NCBI GenBank assembly: GCA_021296325.1
Contig: JAGWAR010000006.1
Span: 36,577-100,576 of the forward strand
Source: Alphaproteobacteria bacterium
GTDB lineage: Bacteria; Pseudomonadota; Alphaproteobacteria; GCA-2746255
Direction: 5' to 3'
Length of the DNA: 64,000 bases
In this document: piece after piece, positions 1-10,951 of the stretch
Layout of the letters: every line of letters starts with the position of its first letter
Position numbering within the stretch: position 1 is the stretch's first letter
The notes under the pieces: generated by a model
Told to the model about the DNA's origin: nothing
The model's database searches: none
The model's input: only the letters and a program-made list of their open reading frames with translations
Made by a program: the position numbers and the translations under genes

Positions 1-2
1 TC

Positions 3-1172
3 ATCACGGGTGAGCTGGATGGCGCCCACATGCTGGCGGGTCAACCGCTGGCAGCCACCATCGGCTACGGAACAAAGGCGCATATCATTACGCCCTTTTC
101 CATGGACCTGAACGGGAACGGAATCACCGTCTCGAACGCGGTGTGGGAGATGATGAAGCCCAATCTCCCCAAAATGCCGGACGGCCGTCCCGCACACCCG
201 ATCAAGGCCGATTACCTGAAGCCGGTCATCGAAAAATTCAAGACCGAGGGACGCACCTTCAACATGGGCATGGTGTTCCCGGTCTCGACCCACAACTACG
301 AGCTGCGCTATTGGCTCGCGGCGGGCGGGATTCATCCCGGCTTCTATTCCCCAACAGACATTTCCGGACAGATTCAGGCGGAAGCCTTGCTTTCCGTGAC
401 GCCGCCGCCACAGATGCCGGCGACGCTCGAAGCGGGCACGATCTTCGGCTATTGCGTCGGCGAGCCCTGGAATCAGCAGGCCGTTTTCAAGGGCATCGGC
501 GTTCCGGTCATCACCGACTATGAAATTTGGAAAGACAATCCCGAAAAGGTTTTCGGCATCACGGCTGAGTTCGCGGAAAAATACCCCAATACCACCCATG
601 CGATTACCAAAGCCCTGATCCGAGCGGCCCAATGGCTTGACGAGAACAACAACGCAAACCGCATGGAAGCCGTCAAGATTTTGTCGCGCCCAGAATACGT
701 CGGCGCGGACGCCAAGGGTATTGCGAATTCGATGACCGGCACCTTCGAATACGAAAAAGGGGACAAGCGCGACGTTCCTGACTTCAACGTCTTCTTCCGC
801 TACCACGCGACCTATCCCTACTACTCGGACGCCGTCTGGTATCTGACACAGATGCGCCGTTGGGGACAGATTGCCGACAGCAAGCCTGACTCCTGGTATG
901 CAGAAATCGCCAAGAAAGTATACCGGCCGGATATTTACATCGAAGCGGCCAAGCGGCTCGTAGCAGAGGGGCACGTCAAGCAAGCGGACTTTCCGTGGGA
1001 AACGGATGGCTATCGCAAGCCGACCTCCGACTTTATCGATGGCATTGAATACAACGGCCGCAAACCGATCGCCTTTCTCTCGCACTTCCCGATCGGACTG
1101 AAGGATGGCCAAAGCGTTAGCAATAACGGCGTGAGCGGAGCCGCTCCCGCATCCGCGGAACCAGCTACATGA
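3..1172 (+). CDS. nrtA: nitrate/nitrite ABC transporter substrate-binding protein NrtA/CmpA family (5' truncated by window edge)
   Basis: Frame stays open upstream of the ATG at 30 to the window start; NrtA-like sequence ([29 protein letters not shown]); followed by permease and ATPase genes. Confidence 0.9.
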   Translation: MTGELDGAHMLAGQPLAATIGYGTKAHIITPFSMDLNGNGITVSNAVWEMMKPNLPKMPDGRPAHPIKADYLKPVIEKFKTEGRTFNMGMVFPVSTHNYELRYWLAAGGIHPGFYSPTDISGQIQAEALLSVTPPPQMPATLEAGTIFGYCVGEPWNQQAVFKGIGVPVITDYEIWKDNPEKVFGITAEFAEKYPNTTHAITKALIRAAQWLDENNNANRMEAVKILSRPEYVGADAKGIANSMTGTFEYEKGDKRDVPDFNVFFRYHATYPYYSDAVWYLTQMRRWGQIADSKPDSWYAEIAKKVYRPDIYIEAAKRLVAEGHVKQADFPWETDGYRKPTSDFIDGIEYNGRKPIAFLSHFPIGLKDGQSVSNNGVSGAAPASAEPAT

Positions 1173-2245
1173 CAACGACCAGCACCCTGTCCCGCCCTTC
1201 AAGGGCCGAGCGCAATTCCCAGTGGCTGCTGCGGATAAACCGGATCAGCACCTATCTCAACATGCTCGGGCTCTCGTTTGTGGTCTCCATCCTTCGCGTC
1301 ATAGCAGGCGAGGATCCCCGGCAGCAGTTTCTGGAGTTCTGGCGCGTGTTCGTGGTGCCACTGACGGGCATTCTCGCCTTTCTGTTTCTCTGGTCAGCGC
1401 TTGCACCGAAGGTCAACACCTCCCTTGGCGCAATTCCCGGCCCCGCCATGGTCTGGGAACAAACTGTCAATCTATGGAATGACCATGTGTCCGAGCGCCA
1501 AAAAGAAGTCGCGTTTTTGGAACGCCAGGAGGAACGCAACGCACAACTGGCGGAACAGGGCCACGAAGACCGCGTGAAACAGCGCGAATACACCGGCAAG
1601 CCCACCTACATCGATCAGATCTTCACCAGCCTGAAAACGGTGGCCCTAGGCTTTTTTGTGGCAACCCTCATCGCCGTTCCCCTGGGCATTATGTGCGGGC
1701 TTTCGCCGTTAATAAACGGCGCCCTGAATCCATTGATACAGATCTTCAAGCCCGTATCACCCCTGGCCTGGCTACCGATTGTGACCATGGTCGTTTCGGC
1801 GCTCTACATGAACGTAAGCGACAGCTTTCCGAAATCCTTGGTTATCTCGGCGCTGACCGTCACGCTTTGCTCGCTTTGGCCGACGCTCATCAACACAACG
1901 CTTGGCGTGGCTTCCATTGATCGCGACCTGGTGAACGTGGGCCGCGTGCTTCAGCTTTCACAAATCACGACAATCCGCAAAGTGGTGCTGCCCTCGGCGT
2001 TGCCACTGATTTTTACGGGATTGAGACTGTCCCTCGGGGTCGGCTGGATGGTGCTGATCGCGGCCGAGATGCTGGCGCAAAACCCCGGTCTTGGAAAATT
2101 CGTCTGGGACGAATTCCAGAATGGTTCGTCCTCTTCACTTGCACGCATCATCGTTGCCGTGCTGACGATCGGCCTGATTGGCTTTTTGCTGGATCGGGTC
2201 ATGTTCATGCTGCAAACGCTCTTTACCTACTCGACGCAACGTTAG
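1169..2245 (+). CDS. nrtB: nitrate ABC transporter permease (NrtB-like)
   Basis: BPD_transp_1-like permease region ([19 protein letters not shown]); 4-nt overlap with nrtA stop. Confidence 0.9.
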   Translation: MTTTSTLSRPSRAERNSQWLLRINRISTYLNMLGLSFVVSILRVIAGEDPRQQFLEFWRVFVVPLTGILAFLFLWSALAPKVNTSLGAIPGPAMVWEQTVNLWNDHVSERQKEVAFLERQEERNAQLAEQGHEDRVKQREYTGKPTYIDQIFTSLKTVALGFFVATLIAVPLGIMCGLSPLINGALNPLIQIFKPVSPLAWLPIVTMVVSALYMNVSDSFPKSLVISALTVTLCSLWPTLINTTLGVASIDRDLVNVGRVLQLSQITTIRKVVLPSALPLIFTGLRLSLGVGWMVLIAAEMLAQNPGLGKFVWDEFQNGSSSSLARIIVAVLTIGLIGFLLDRVMFMLQTLFTYSTQR

Positions 2246-2255
2246 GAAGGTCGAC

Positions 2256-3968
2256 ATGGCGTTTCTGGAACTCAAGGATGTGACAAAGGGTTACGGCGAA
2301 CACGACGCCCGGTCAGAAGTCCTTGCCGACATCAATCTGGAGGTCGAGGAAGGCGAGTTCATCGCCATCGTCGGCTTTTCCGGCAGCGGCAAAACAACGC
2401 TCATCTCTTCCATCGCAGGGCTTATCAAACCGGATAAAGGCACGGTCCGGGTCAAGGGCAGGTCCGTGACCGGGCCAGGACCGGATCGCGGGGTCGTTTT
2501 TCAGTCCTACTCGCTGATGCCGTGGCTCACCGTCTATGAAAACGTGCGCCTGGCCGTTGATGCGGTTTTTAAAAACCAGCCGCGCCAGGCGCGCGATGCG
2601 CAATCCAGAAAATATATTGAGATGGTCGGCCTCAGCCACGCCGCGGACCGCCGGCCCGCCGAGCTTTCCGGAGGCATGCGCCAGCGTGTCGCGGTGGCGC
2701 GGGCCCTGGCAATGGACCCTGACGTGCTGCTGTTGGACGAGCCCCTTTCCGCCCTGGACGCGTTGACGCGCGCCAAGCTACAGGATGAAATCGAGGCGAT
2801 CTGGGAGGGCAATAAAAAGACGGTCATCCTGATCACGAACGACGTGGACGAAGCCATTCTGCTGGCCGACCGGATCATCCCCCTCAATCCGGGGCCGCGG
2901 GCAACGCTGGGTCCAGCTTTCGAGGTGACGCTTCCCCGGCCCAGGGAGCGCGCAAGCATCAATCACAACCCGACCTTCAAGGCGTTACGCGCCCGCGTCA
3001 CGAATTATCTGATGCAAATCGGCATGGATGCGAAGTCCAAGAACGAGGATAGCCTCCGCACCGCACCCAATGTCACGCCGATCAATCGGGACGACCCGCC
3101 CCGAACCTATCGGCAGGCCGCCTCCTCACCCATCGAAAACAAATACGTCGAACTGTTCGAACTGAAGAAGATCTACCCAACGCCGAGAGGCCCGCTGACG
3201 GTGCTCGAAAATTTCTCCCTAACCATGGACAAGGGTGAATTTATTTCCCTGATCGGGCATTCCGGCTGCGGAAAATCGACCGTGCTTTCCATGGTTGCCG
3301 GACTGAACGAGATTTCTGGTGGCGGCGTCGTTCTCGACGGCCGTGAAATCTCCGGCGCCGGGCCGGACCGTGCCGTTGTCTTCCAGTCCCCGTCGCTGAT
3401 GCCGTGGCTGACGGCTCGCGAAAATGTCGCCCTTGGCGTGGACAAGGTTTATCCAAAAGCGACGCCCGCCGAACGTCGGGAAGTCGTTGAATATTACCTT
3501 GAACGCGTCGGGCTTTCCGACGCGATGCACAAACAGGCCGTCGAACTTTCAAACGGCATGAAGCAACGCGTCGGCATTGCGCGCGCCTTCGCCCTTTCGC
3601 CAAAGTTACTGCTGCTGGATGAGCCGTTCGGCATGCTCGACAGCCTGACCCGCTGGGAACTGCAGGAAGTCCTGATGGAGGTCTGGAAACGCACCCAGGT
3701 CACGGCCATTTGCGTAACCCACGACGTTGATGAGGCAATCCTGCTGGCCGACCGCATCGTGATGATGACGAATGGCCCGCGCGCCACCATCGGTGAAATT
3801 CTCGATGTCAATCTTCCCCGGCCACGCACCCGCGCCGCCCTATTGCAGCATCCGGATTATTACCAATACCGAGAAAAGGTCCTGACTTTCCTCGAGAAAT
3901 ACGAGCACGGGGCCGACCCCAAGCAAAAGCCCGCGGCTGAAAAGACCGCTCGGGCAGCCACAGCATGA
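2256..3968 (+). CDS. nitrate ABC transporter ATP-binding protein with two fused ABC domains (NrtD/CmpD-like)
   Basis: Two Walker A motifs ([18 protein letters not shown]), two Walker B motifs and two signatures (LSGGM, LSNGM); ATG at 2256 preferred over ORF start 2178 because it follows nrtB. Confidence 0.88.
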   Translation: MAFLELKDVTKGYGEHDARSEVLADINLEVEEGEFIAIVGFSGSGKTTLISSIAGLIKPDKGTVRVKGRSVTGPGPDRGVVFQSYSLMPWLTVYENVRLAVDAVFKNQPRQARDAQSRKYIEMVGLSHAADRRPAELSGGMRQRVAVARALAMDPDVLLLDEPLSALDALTRAKLQDEIEAIWEGNKKTVILITNDVDEAILLADRIIPLNPGPRATLGPAFEVTLPRPRERASINHNPTFKALRARVTNYLMQIGMDAKSKNEDSLRTAPNVTPINRDDPPRTYRQAASSPIENKYVELFELKKIYPTPRGPLTVLENFSLTMDKGEFISLIGHSGCGKSTVLSMVAGLNEISGGGVVLDGREISGAGPDRAVVFQSPSLMPWLTARENVALGVDKVYPKATPAERREVVEYYLERVGLSDAMHKQAVELSNGMKQRVGIARAFALSPKLLLLDEPFGMLDSLTRWELQEVLMEVWKRTQVTAICVTHDVDEAILLADRIVMMTNGPRATIGEILDVNLPRPRTRAALLQHPDYYQYREKVLTFLEKYEHGADPKQKPAAEKTARAATA

Positions 3969-3978
3969 GGGCAAGGCG

Positions 3979-6456
3979 ATGGCGGATGACATAATCAACC
4001 TACCCAAACGAAAAAAACTGGTCGTGATCGGAAACGGCATGGCGCCCGGGCGCATGCTGGAGGCGCTGTTTAAACAAACGCCCTCCATCTACGACGTCAC
4101 CATTTTCAACGCCGAACCGCGGGTTAATTACGATCGTATCCTGTTGTCACTGGTTCTTTCCGGCGAAAAGTCCTACGCAGATATCGTCATCCACGACGAC
4201 GCCTGGTACGCCGAACACGACATCACGCTTTACAAAGGCAGAAAAGTCACAGCCATCGATCGCAACGCCAAACGGGTTATGGCGGAAGGCGGCATTTCGG
4301 CTGCATATGACACCCTTGTCATCGCCATGGGTTCGTCTCCGGTCACCCTTCCGGTGCCGGGGGCGAACCTAGGGGGCGTTCTTGCCTATCGCGACCTGGA
4401 CGACGTCAACAACATGCTGGCTGCCGCCGAAAAAGGCGGGCGCGCTGTTGTCATCGGCGGCGGCCTGCTTGGGCTGGAAGCGGCCGCAGGGCTGCAGTCG
4501 CGAGGCATGCAGGTAACCATCGTACATCTCGGACCGACGTTGATGGAGCGTCAGCTCGACATGGCGGCGGGACACCTTCTTCGCAAATCGATCGAAGCGC
4601 GCGGTATTGCCGTCCGCACCGAGGCTCAGACCCAGGCCTTGCTGGAATCAAACGGCCACGTGCGCGCCGTGCAATTGGCCGACGGCACGGAACTGCCCGC
4701 CGACCTTGTCGTCATGGCCGTGGGCATCCGGCCAAACGCAAAGCTGGCTGAAGCTGCCGGTCTCGAAGTCAATCGCGGCATCGTCGTCAACGACCGGCTC
4801 TCCACCACCGATCCGAATATTTTTGCACTTGGCGAATGCGCCGAACATCGCAAAACCTGTTATGGCCTGGTCGCACCGCTTTACGAGATGGCCAAGGTTT
4901 TGGCGGGGAATCTCACCGGCAAAGAGGATACCTATCAAGGCTCGGTCACCGCGACGAAGCTAAAGGTAACCGGCATCGACCTGTTTTCCGCCGGGGATTT
5001 CACGGACAGCGAAGAACGCGAAGAGATCGTTCTGCGGGACGGGGCGCGTAGCCTATACCGCCGGCTGGTGCTGGAAGACGGCCGGGTCGTCGGGGCGGTC
5101 ATGTATGGCGACACCTCCGACAGCGCCTGGTTCTTCGAGCTGATCAAGAACGGCACCGACATTGATGACATCCGTGAAACGCTGATTTTCGGCCCGAATT
5201 ACGCGCGAGGTGCCCCTCAGGACCCTACGGCAGCCGTTGCAGCCTTGCCGGATGAGGCAGAAATCTGTGGCTGCAACGGCGTATGCAAACGCTCAATCCT
5301 CGAATCGATCGCCGCGCATGGGATCGCGGATGTCGATGGCGTGCGCAAACACACAAAGGCCTCGGCATCCTGCGGTTCCTGCACCGGACTGGTCGAACAG
5401 CTTCTGAAACTGGAACTTGGCGAGACGTTCAATCCCGCGGCCGTCGCGCCCATGTGCGGATGCACGGCGCTCGGTCATGATGATGTCCGCCGCCTGATCC
5501 TGGCCAGGGAACTCAAGACCATTCCGGACGTCATGCAGGCCCTTGAATGGACCACCTCCTGCGGCTGCGCCAAATGCCGTCCGGCGCTTAACTACTACCT
5601 GCTCGCCGCCTGGCCCGGCGAATACACGGACGACCCGCAGTCGCGCTTTATCAACGAGCGCGCGCACGCAAATATTCAGAAGAACGGCACCTACTCCGTC
5701 GTGCCGCGCATGTGGGGCGGCATCACGAACGCCAAGGAACTGCATGCCATTGCCGACGTGGTGGAGAAGTTCAATATCCCGACGGTCAAGGTTACCGGCG
5801 GTCAGCGCATCGACCTGCTCGGCGTGAAAAAAGAAGACCTGCCGGCCGTGTGGGCGGATTTAAGCGCGGTTGGCCTCGTCTCCGGCCATGCCTATGGCAA
5901 GGCGCTGCGCACGGTGAAGACCTGCGTGGGCACCGACTGGTGCCGATTCGGCACCCAGGATTCGACGGGACTCGGCATACGAATCGAACGCTTCATGTGG
6001 GGCTCATGGACGCCCGCCAAGGTCAAAATGGCGGTATCCGGCTGTCCGCGCAATTGCGCCGAGGCAACCTGCAAGGACGTCGGCATCGTTTGCATCGACT
6101 CTGGCTACGAAATTCATTTCGCTGGCGCCGCCGGGATGGACATCAAGGGCACGGAAGTGTTGGGGCACGCAAAAAGCGAGCAGGAAACCCTGGAAATCGT
6201 CGTTGCGCTTGTCCAGCTCTACCGTGAACAGGGGCATTACCTCGAACGCATGTACAAATGGGCAAGACGGGTGGGCGTTGACACCATCCGCAACCTAGTC
6301 CTCGAGGACGAGAACCGCCGGGCTGATCTGTTTGAGCGTTTCGTCTACTCGCAAAAATTCTCGCAACACGATCCCTGGAGCGAACGGGCAAAGGGTGCCG
6401 AGGCGCACGAATTTCGCCCGATTGCCGACGTGTCCAACTTGCAGGCGGCGGAATGA
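3979..6456 (+). CDS. nirB: nitrite reductase [NAD(P)H] large subunit
   Basis: N-terminal FAD/NAD(P) domain, BFD-like Cys motifs (CGCNGVC...CGSC), siroheme/4Fe4S Cys motifs (SGCPRNCAEATCKDVG). Confidence 0.95.
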   Translation: MADDIINLPKRKKLVVIGNGMAPGRMLEALFKQTPSIYDVTIFNAEPRVNYDRILLSLVLSGEKSYADIVIHDDAWYAEHDITLYKGRKVTAIDRNAKRVMAEGGISAAYDTLVIAMGSSPVTLPVPGANLGGVLAYRDLDDVNNMLAAAEKGGRAVVIGGGLLGLEAAAGLQSRGMQVTIVHLGPTLMERQLDMAAGHLLRKSIEARGIAVRTEAQTQALLESNGHVRAVQLADGTELPADLVVMAVGIRPNAKLAEAAGLEVNRGIVVNDRLSTTDPNIFALGECAEHRKTCYGLVAPLYEMAKVLAGNLTGKEDTYQGSVTATKLKVTGIDLFSAGDFTDSEEREEIVLRDGARSLYRRLVLEDGRVVGAVMYGDTSDSAWFFELIKNGTDIDDIRETLIFGPNYARGAPQDPTAAVAALPDEAEICGCNGVCKRSILESIAAHGIADVDGVRKHTKASASCGSCTGLVEQLLKLELGETFNPAAVAPMCGCTALGHDDVRRLILARELKTIPDVMQALEWTTSCGCAKCRPALNYYLLAAWPGEYTDDPQSRFINERAHANIQKNGTYSVVPRMWGGITNAKELHAIADVVEKFNIPTVKVTGGQRIDLLGVKKEDLPAVWADLSAVGLVSGHAYGKALRTVKTCVGTDWCRFGTQDSTGLGIRIERFMWGSWTPAKVKMAVSGCPRNCAEATCKDVGIVCIDSGYEIHFAGAAGMDIKGTEVLGHAKSEQETLEIVVALVQLYREQGHYLERMYKWARRVGVDTIRNLVLEDENRRADLFERFVYSQKFSQHDPWSERAKGAEAHEFRPIADVSNLQAAE

Positions 6457-6797
6457 AGGAAGATCAGGACTGGGTGGATGTTGGCACGATCGAGGACGTC
6501 CCGCCGCGAGGCGCCCGTCTCATCAAGGCTCCACAAGGGCCCGTTGCCCTGTTTCGTACCGCGGACGATGTGCTGTTCGCGCTCGACGACCGATGCCCCC
6601 ATCGCGGCGGCCCGCTTTCCCAGGGCATCGTGCACGGCCATTGCGTCACCTGCCCACTTCATAACCTGGTGATCAACCTGGAAACCGGCAACACCCAGCA
6701 GCCCGAGGACGGCCGCGTTTCAAGCTATAAGGTTGAACAGCGAGACGGCCGCATACTTCTCAATCTGCGTGCGCTCCCCCATGAAGACATCGCCTGA
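6453..6797 (+). CDS. nirD: nitrite reductase small subunit, Rieske-type
   Basis: CPHRGGPLSQG...CPLHN Rieske motif; 4-nt overlap with nirB. Confidence 0.93.
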   Translation: MKEDQDWVDVGTIEDVPPRGARLIKAPQGPVALFRTADDVLFALDDRCPHRGGPLSQGIVHGHCVTCPLHNLVINLETGNTQQPEDGRVSSYKVEQRDGRILLNLRALPHEDIA

Positions 6798-6800
6798 CCA

Positions 6801-9456
6801 ATGACTCCGGCCGCCACCCGGACAACGTGCCCATACTGCGGGGTTGGCTGTGGCGTGACAGCCCGCGCCGGAGCAGATGGCGCCATTGCCATCGAAGGGG
6901 ATCCCGATCATCCCGCCAATCGGGGACGGCTGTGCTCGAAAGGCTCCGCCCTCGGAGAAACCCTCGCGTCAACCAGCCGTCTACTGCGCCCGCGCGTCGG
7001 GGGAAAGGATACGGATTGGGATACGGCGCTTTCGCATGTTGCCCGAGGATTGTCCGAAACGTGCGAGCGGCACGGGCCGGATGCAGTGGCATTTTACGTT
7101 TCAGGACAATTACTTACCGAAGATTACTACGTCGCAAACAAGCTTCTGAAAGGATTCGTCGGAACCGCCAACATCGACACGAATTCCCGCCTTTGCATGG
7201 CGTCTTCCGTCGCCGGCCACAAGCGCGCCTTCGGAAGCGACACCGTACCGGGTTGTTACGAAGACCTGGAGCAGGCGGATCTCGTCGTTCTCGTCGGCTC
7301 CAACTTCGCCTGGTGCCATCCGGTGCTGTTTCAGCGGCTACAGGCGGCGCGCGCAGACCGCAACACGCGCATCGTTGTTATCGATCCGCGTCGGACAGTT
7401 ACGGCGGAATCGGCGGATTTTCACCTGTCCCTCGCCTCCGGGTCCGACGTCGCGCTTTTCAACGGGCTGCTTGCCTATCTCGCAAGCAACGGGGCCGCCG
7501 ATTCCGATTACCTCGATTCTTACACCTCGGGATGTGCGGACACCCTTGAAACCGCCCGCCCTTTCAACATCGAAGAAGTGGCGCGTATCACGCACCTCCC
7601 CCCCGACCAGATCAACGCCTTCTACGAGGCCTTTCTCAAAACCGAACGGGTCGTGACGGTTTACTCGCAGGGCGTCAACCAGTCGAGCGCCGGCTCGCAT
7701 AAGGTCAACGCGCCTCTATACGGGCCGTATCGGACGTGCCGGCATGGGGCCTTTCTCGATCACCGGCCAGCCAAATGCGATGGGCGGTCGTGAGGTGGGC
7801 GGGCTGGCCAATCAGCTGGCGGCCCATATGGAAATCACGAACCCATCGCACCACGATCTCGTACGCCGTTTCTGGGACGCGCCGACGATGCCCGAACGTC
7901 CAGGCATGAAGGCGGTTGACCTGTTCCGTGCGGTGGGGCGCGGTGAAGTAAAGGCTGTCTGGATCATGGCGACAAACCCCGTCGCCAGCCTACCCATGGC
8001 CGAGACAGTCGCCGAGGCTCTGCGCACCTGCCCACTGGTCATATTGTCGGACGTCACGGACACCACGCGCACGGCCGCCATGGCCGACGTGCTGCTGCCC
8101 GCCGCGGGATGGGGAGAAAAGGACGGCACGGTCACCAATTCCGAACGGCGCATCTCGCGCCAACGCCCCTTTCTGCCGCCGCCCGGCGAGGCCCGCCCCG
8201 ACTGGCAGATTGTCGCCCAGGTTGCACAGAAGATGAAATTCCGGGGTTTCGATTACCCAAACGCCGCCGCCGTCTTCCGCGAGCATGCCGCGCTTTCCGC
8301 CTTCGAAAACAACGGCACCAGGGATTTCGACATCGGCGGCCTCGCATCCCTGACGGACGAAGCCTATGACACCATGGAACCCGTCCAATGGCCCGTCCCC
8401 AAGGGCCGTCGCCAGGGCACGGCGCGGCTGTTTGGAAAAGGCGGATATTTCACGGCGACCGGCCGCGGTCATTTCGTGCCCACCCTCTTCCGCCCACCGG
8501 CATCCACGCCAAGCGCGGGCTACCCCCTAGTCATGAACACGGGCCGTATCCGCGATCAATGGCACACGATGACACGGACCGGCATGGTGCCGCGGCTGCT
8601 TGTGCACACGGCCGAACCTTTCGTGGAGATACACCCCGAGGACGCGGCAGCGGCCGGCGTTGCACCAGCCACGCTGGCTTGCGTGGAAAGCCCCCATGGC
8701 TGCCTGATTGCGCGCGTCCTTCCAACCTCGCGCCAGTCCCGCGGCACCGTCTTCGTGCCGATGCACTGGACGGCACCCTATGCCGCCTGCGCACAACCGG
8801 ATTCCCTGGTTGCCAATCACGTTGACCCGGTTTCGGGCCAGCCGGAACTCAAGCATACGCCCGTGCGGGTAACGCCCTATGCGGCGGCCTGGTACGGCTA
8901 CCTTGTGACGCGACGCCAGCCTCGGCTGGATGGTTTCGGTTACTGGGCGCTGGCGCTGGCGAAGGATGGCTGGCGCGCGGAACTTGCGGACAGGACGGCT
9001 CCGGATTCCTTCCCACGTCTCGCACGCGCCCTGCTTGGCCTGGATGCAGACGACCCGGCGGCCGACGACGCCCTGCTCACCTACCACGACACGGCGGGCG
9101 GCGAGCACCGCTTCGCGCATTTCCGGGAAAACCGGTTCGAAGGCGCCCTGATGACGGCACCCCTGCCGGTGGCGGCCGGGCGGACATGGTTGGCCGACCA
9201 GCTCGGCGAAACGCTGTCGCAAACGGCGCGGCACCACGTTCTGGCCGGGCGGGCGGGAGCGGATTGCCCGGACCCGGGAGCCATCGTGTGTGCCTGTTTC
9301 GAAATCGGCATCCATCAGATTACGGACGCCATCGCGGCCGGCGCGACCAGCGTCGATGCCGTCGGCACCGCCGTGAAAGCAGGCATGAATTGCGGTTCGT
9401 GCCGCGCCGAGATCAACCGCATCCTGGCACAGACTGCGATCAAGCAGGCCGTCTAG
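6801..9456 (+). pseudogene. nasA: assimilatory nitrate reductase catalytic subunit, split by a frameshift at ~7713
   Basis: ORF 6801-7793 has the N-terminal 4Fe4S/Mo-bis-MGD region (CPYCGVGCGV); frame +1 continues LYTGRIGRAGMGPFSITGQPNAMGGREVGG to 9456 including a C-terminal BFD-type motif (CACFEIG...NCGSC). The two parts join if ~14 nt are missing. Confidence 0.85.
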
Positions 9457-9482
9457 GCAACCGTCTCGGGCTGCACGATGGA

Positions 9483-10055
9483 GATCGAGCGCAGAACGCC
9501 TGGCTGCTCCGTTTCTGTCCGGGCAACCTTGCCCTTGCCGTCAGGCTCCTCCGGCAAACCGGCATGAGGGCCGAGGAAGGCTTTTCCCTCGAGCACGGCC
9601 AGTGTGACCTCAAGCGCCACGAGCGCCTGTTGCCGCGGACCAAGACGAACCGGCCGCGGGTGATACCGCTCGCCGATCCCCTGCTCGCCGACGCCGGTAT
9701 CACGCTGAGTATCACACCCCGCCACCTTACCTCCCCCTTCGTGTTCTGGCACGGTGACGGAACCCGCTACCGCAACGTCGCCTCCCGGTTTGCCGAGATC
9801 ATGCGCCGGGCCGAGCGTCAGGCCCTCGTCGAAAAGCGCCAGTTTCAACGCTTTCGCTGCCACGACCTGCGGCACAAGTTTGCGGTCGAATATCTGAAAA
9901 GCGGCGGCGATATTTACGCGCTCGCCCGTATCCTGGGGCACTCATCGGTCAAGACGACGGAAATCTATCTCGCCTGCACGAGCGAAGGTGTATCCCAAAA
10001 AGTATCACAGCAGCGGCGGTTTTCTCGGGCCGGTGAAGGCGAGATATCCATCTAA
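9483..10055 (+). pseudogene. tyrosine recombinase/phage integrase, C-terminal catalytic domain remnant
   Basis: TGMRAEE, HDLRH, GHSSVKTTEIYL catalytic motifs in the frame ending at 10055; N-terminal arm/core-binding domain absent because nasA ends at 9456. Confidence 0.8.
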
Positions 10056-10065
10056 CGCATTGAAT

Positions 10066-10158
10066 TGGCGGAGGGAGAGGGATTCGAACCCTCGATAGGG
10101 CTTTACACCCTATAACGGTTTAGCAAACCGCCGCCTTCAGCCACTCGGCCACCCCTCC
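10066..10158 (-). tRNA. tRNA-Ser (anticodon GCT), 3' CCA encoded
   Basis: Minus strand GGAGGGG...TTTGCTAAA anticodon loop, long variable arm, GGTTCGAATCC T-arm, TCCCTCC acceptor 3' half, then G-CCA. Confidence 0.96.
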
Positions 10159-10410
10159 GGAACGGGAAAACGCGCAAACCGCGCCCGCAGCCGGGTTCTA
10201 GCGGCGGGGCCGAAGGCTGTCAATGAAGTGCCCCCCGCGGAACCCTTAAAAAACCCTTGGTTTCCGGGCCTGCACGCCCGGTCCGGCGAAGCGCCTTGCC
10301 TCGCCTTCGTTTTCCGTTAACATTTCCGTATAAGGGGGGAGGCTATCCTCTAGGAAGACACAAAGAAACCGGCGTCGGCGGGCGTTGCCCGCTGCGGGAA
10401 AGGCTGGTGC

Positions 10411-10938
10411 ATGAGAAAGCGGATAGCAGGTTTTGCCCTGGCGGCCCTCTGCCTATGGGCCGTTACCGGCAATCAAACCTTTGCGGAAGAGCCGAGCGTG
10501 GCGGTCGCAAAGGCGGCGTCCGTGCGCGCGCTGCAATCCGAATTGATGGTGGCCGCCCTCGCCTGCCCCGGCGACCTCGGGGTTTCACTGGTCCGGAACT
10601 ACAACCGTTTCGTCCGGCATTTCTCGCCCGCCCTCATCCGCAGCGCCAATACGCTTCGCACCCACTTCCGGACGACCTATGGCGCCGAACACGTGATTCG
10701 TTTCGATTCTTTCCTGACCCGCCTTGCCAATCAGGCGTCCCTTAGCTCGATCCGCGAGGCGGCCTATTGTCAGGACCGCGCCCGGATGGTCGAGGCGGCG
10801 CTGGGCTTGAATGACGCCGACCTCGAAAGCTTCACGATCACGGCCTATGCGGCCTCGGCCGACCTCACCGGCGAAGAGTTATTCCCCTCCCACGCGACGC
10901 GCCTTGCCGCCCGCGAGGCGATCGAACGCGCCGAATAG
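10411..10938 (+). CDS. hypothetical secreted protein
   Basis: N-terminal signal peptide (MRKRIAGFALAALCLWAVTGNQTFAEE); GC-rich coding pattern. Confidence 0.7.
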   Translation: MRKRIAGFALAALCLWAVTGNQTFAEEPSVAVAKAASVRALQSELMVAALACPGDLGVSLVRNYNRFVRHFSPALIRSANTLRTHFRTTYGAEHVIRFDSFLTRLANQASLSSIREAAYCQDRARMVEAALGLNDADLESFTITAYAASADLTGEELFPSHATRLAAREAIERAE

Positions 10939-10951
10939 GCCTCTTTCCGTT

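Noticed and set aside
9186-9456. N-terminal part of the 289-aa ORF that ends in integrase motifs
   Set aside because: Out-of-frame overlap with nasA; only the segment downstream of ~9483 shows recombinase sequence.
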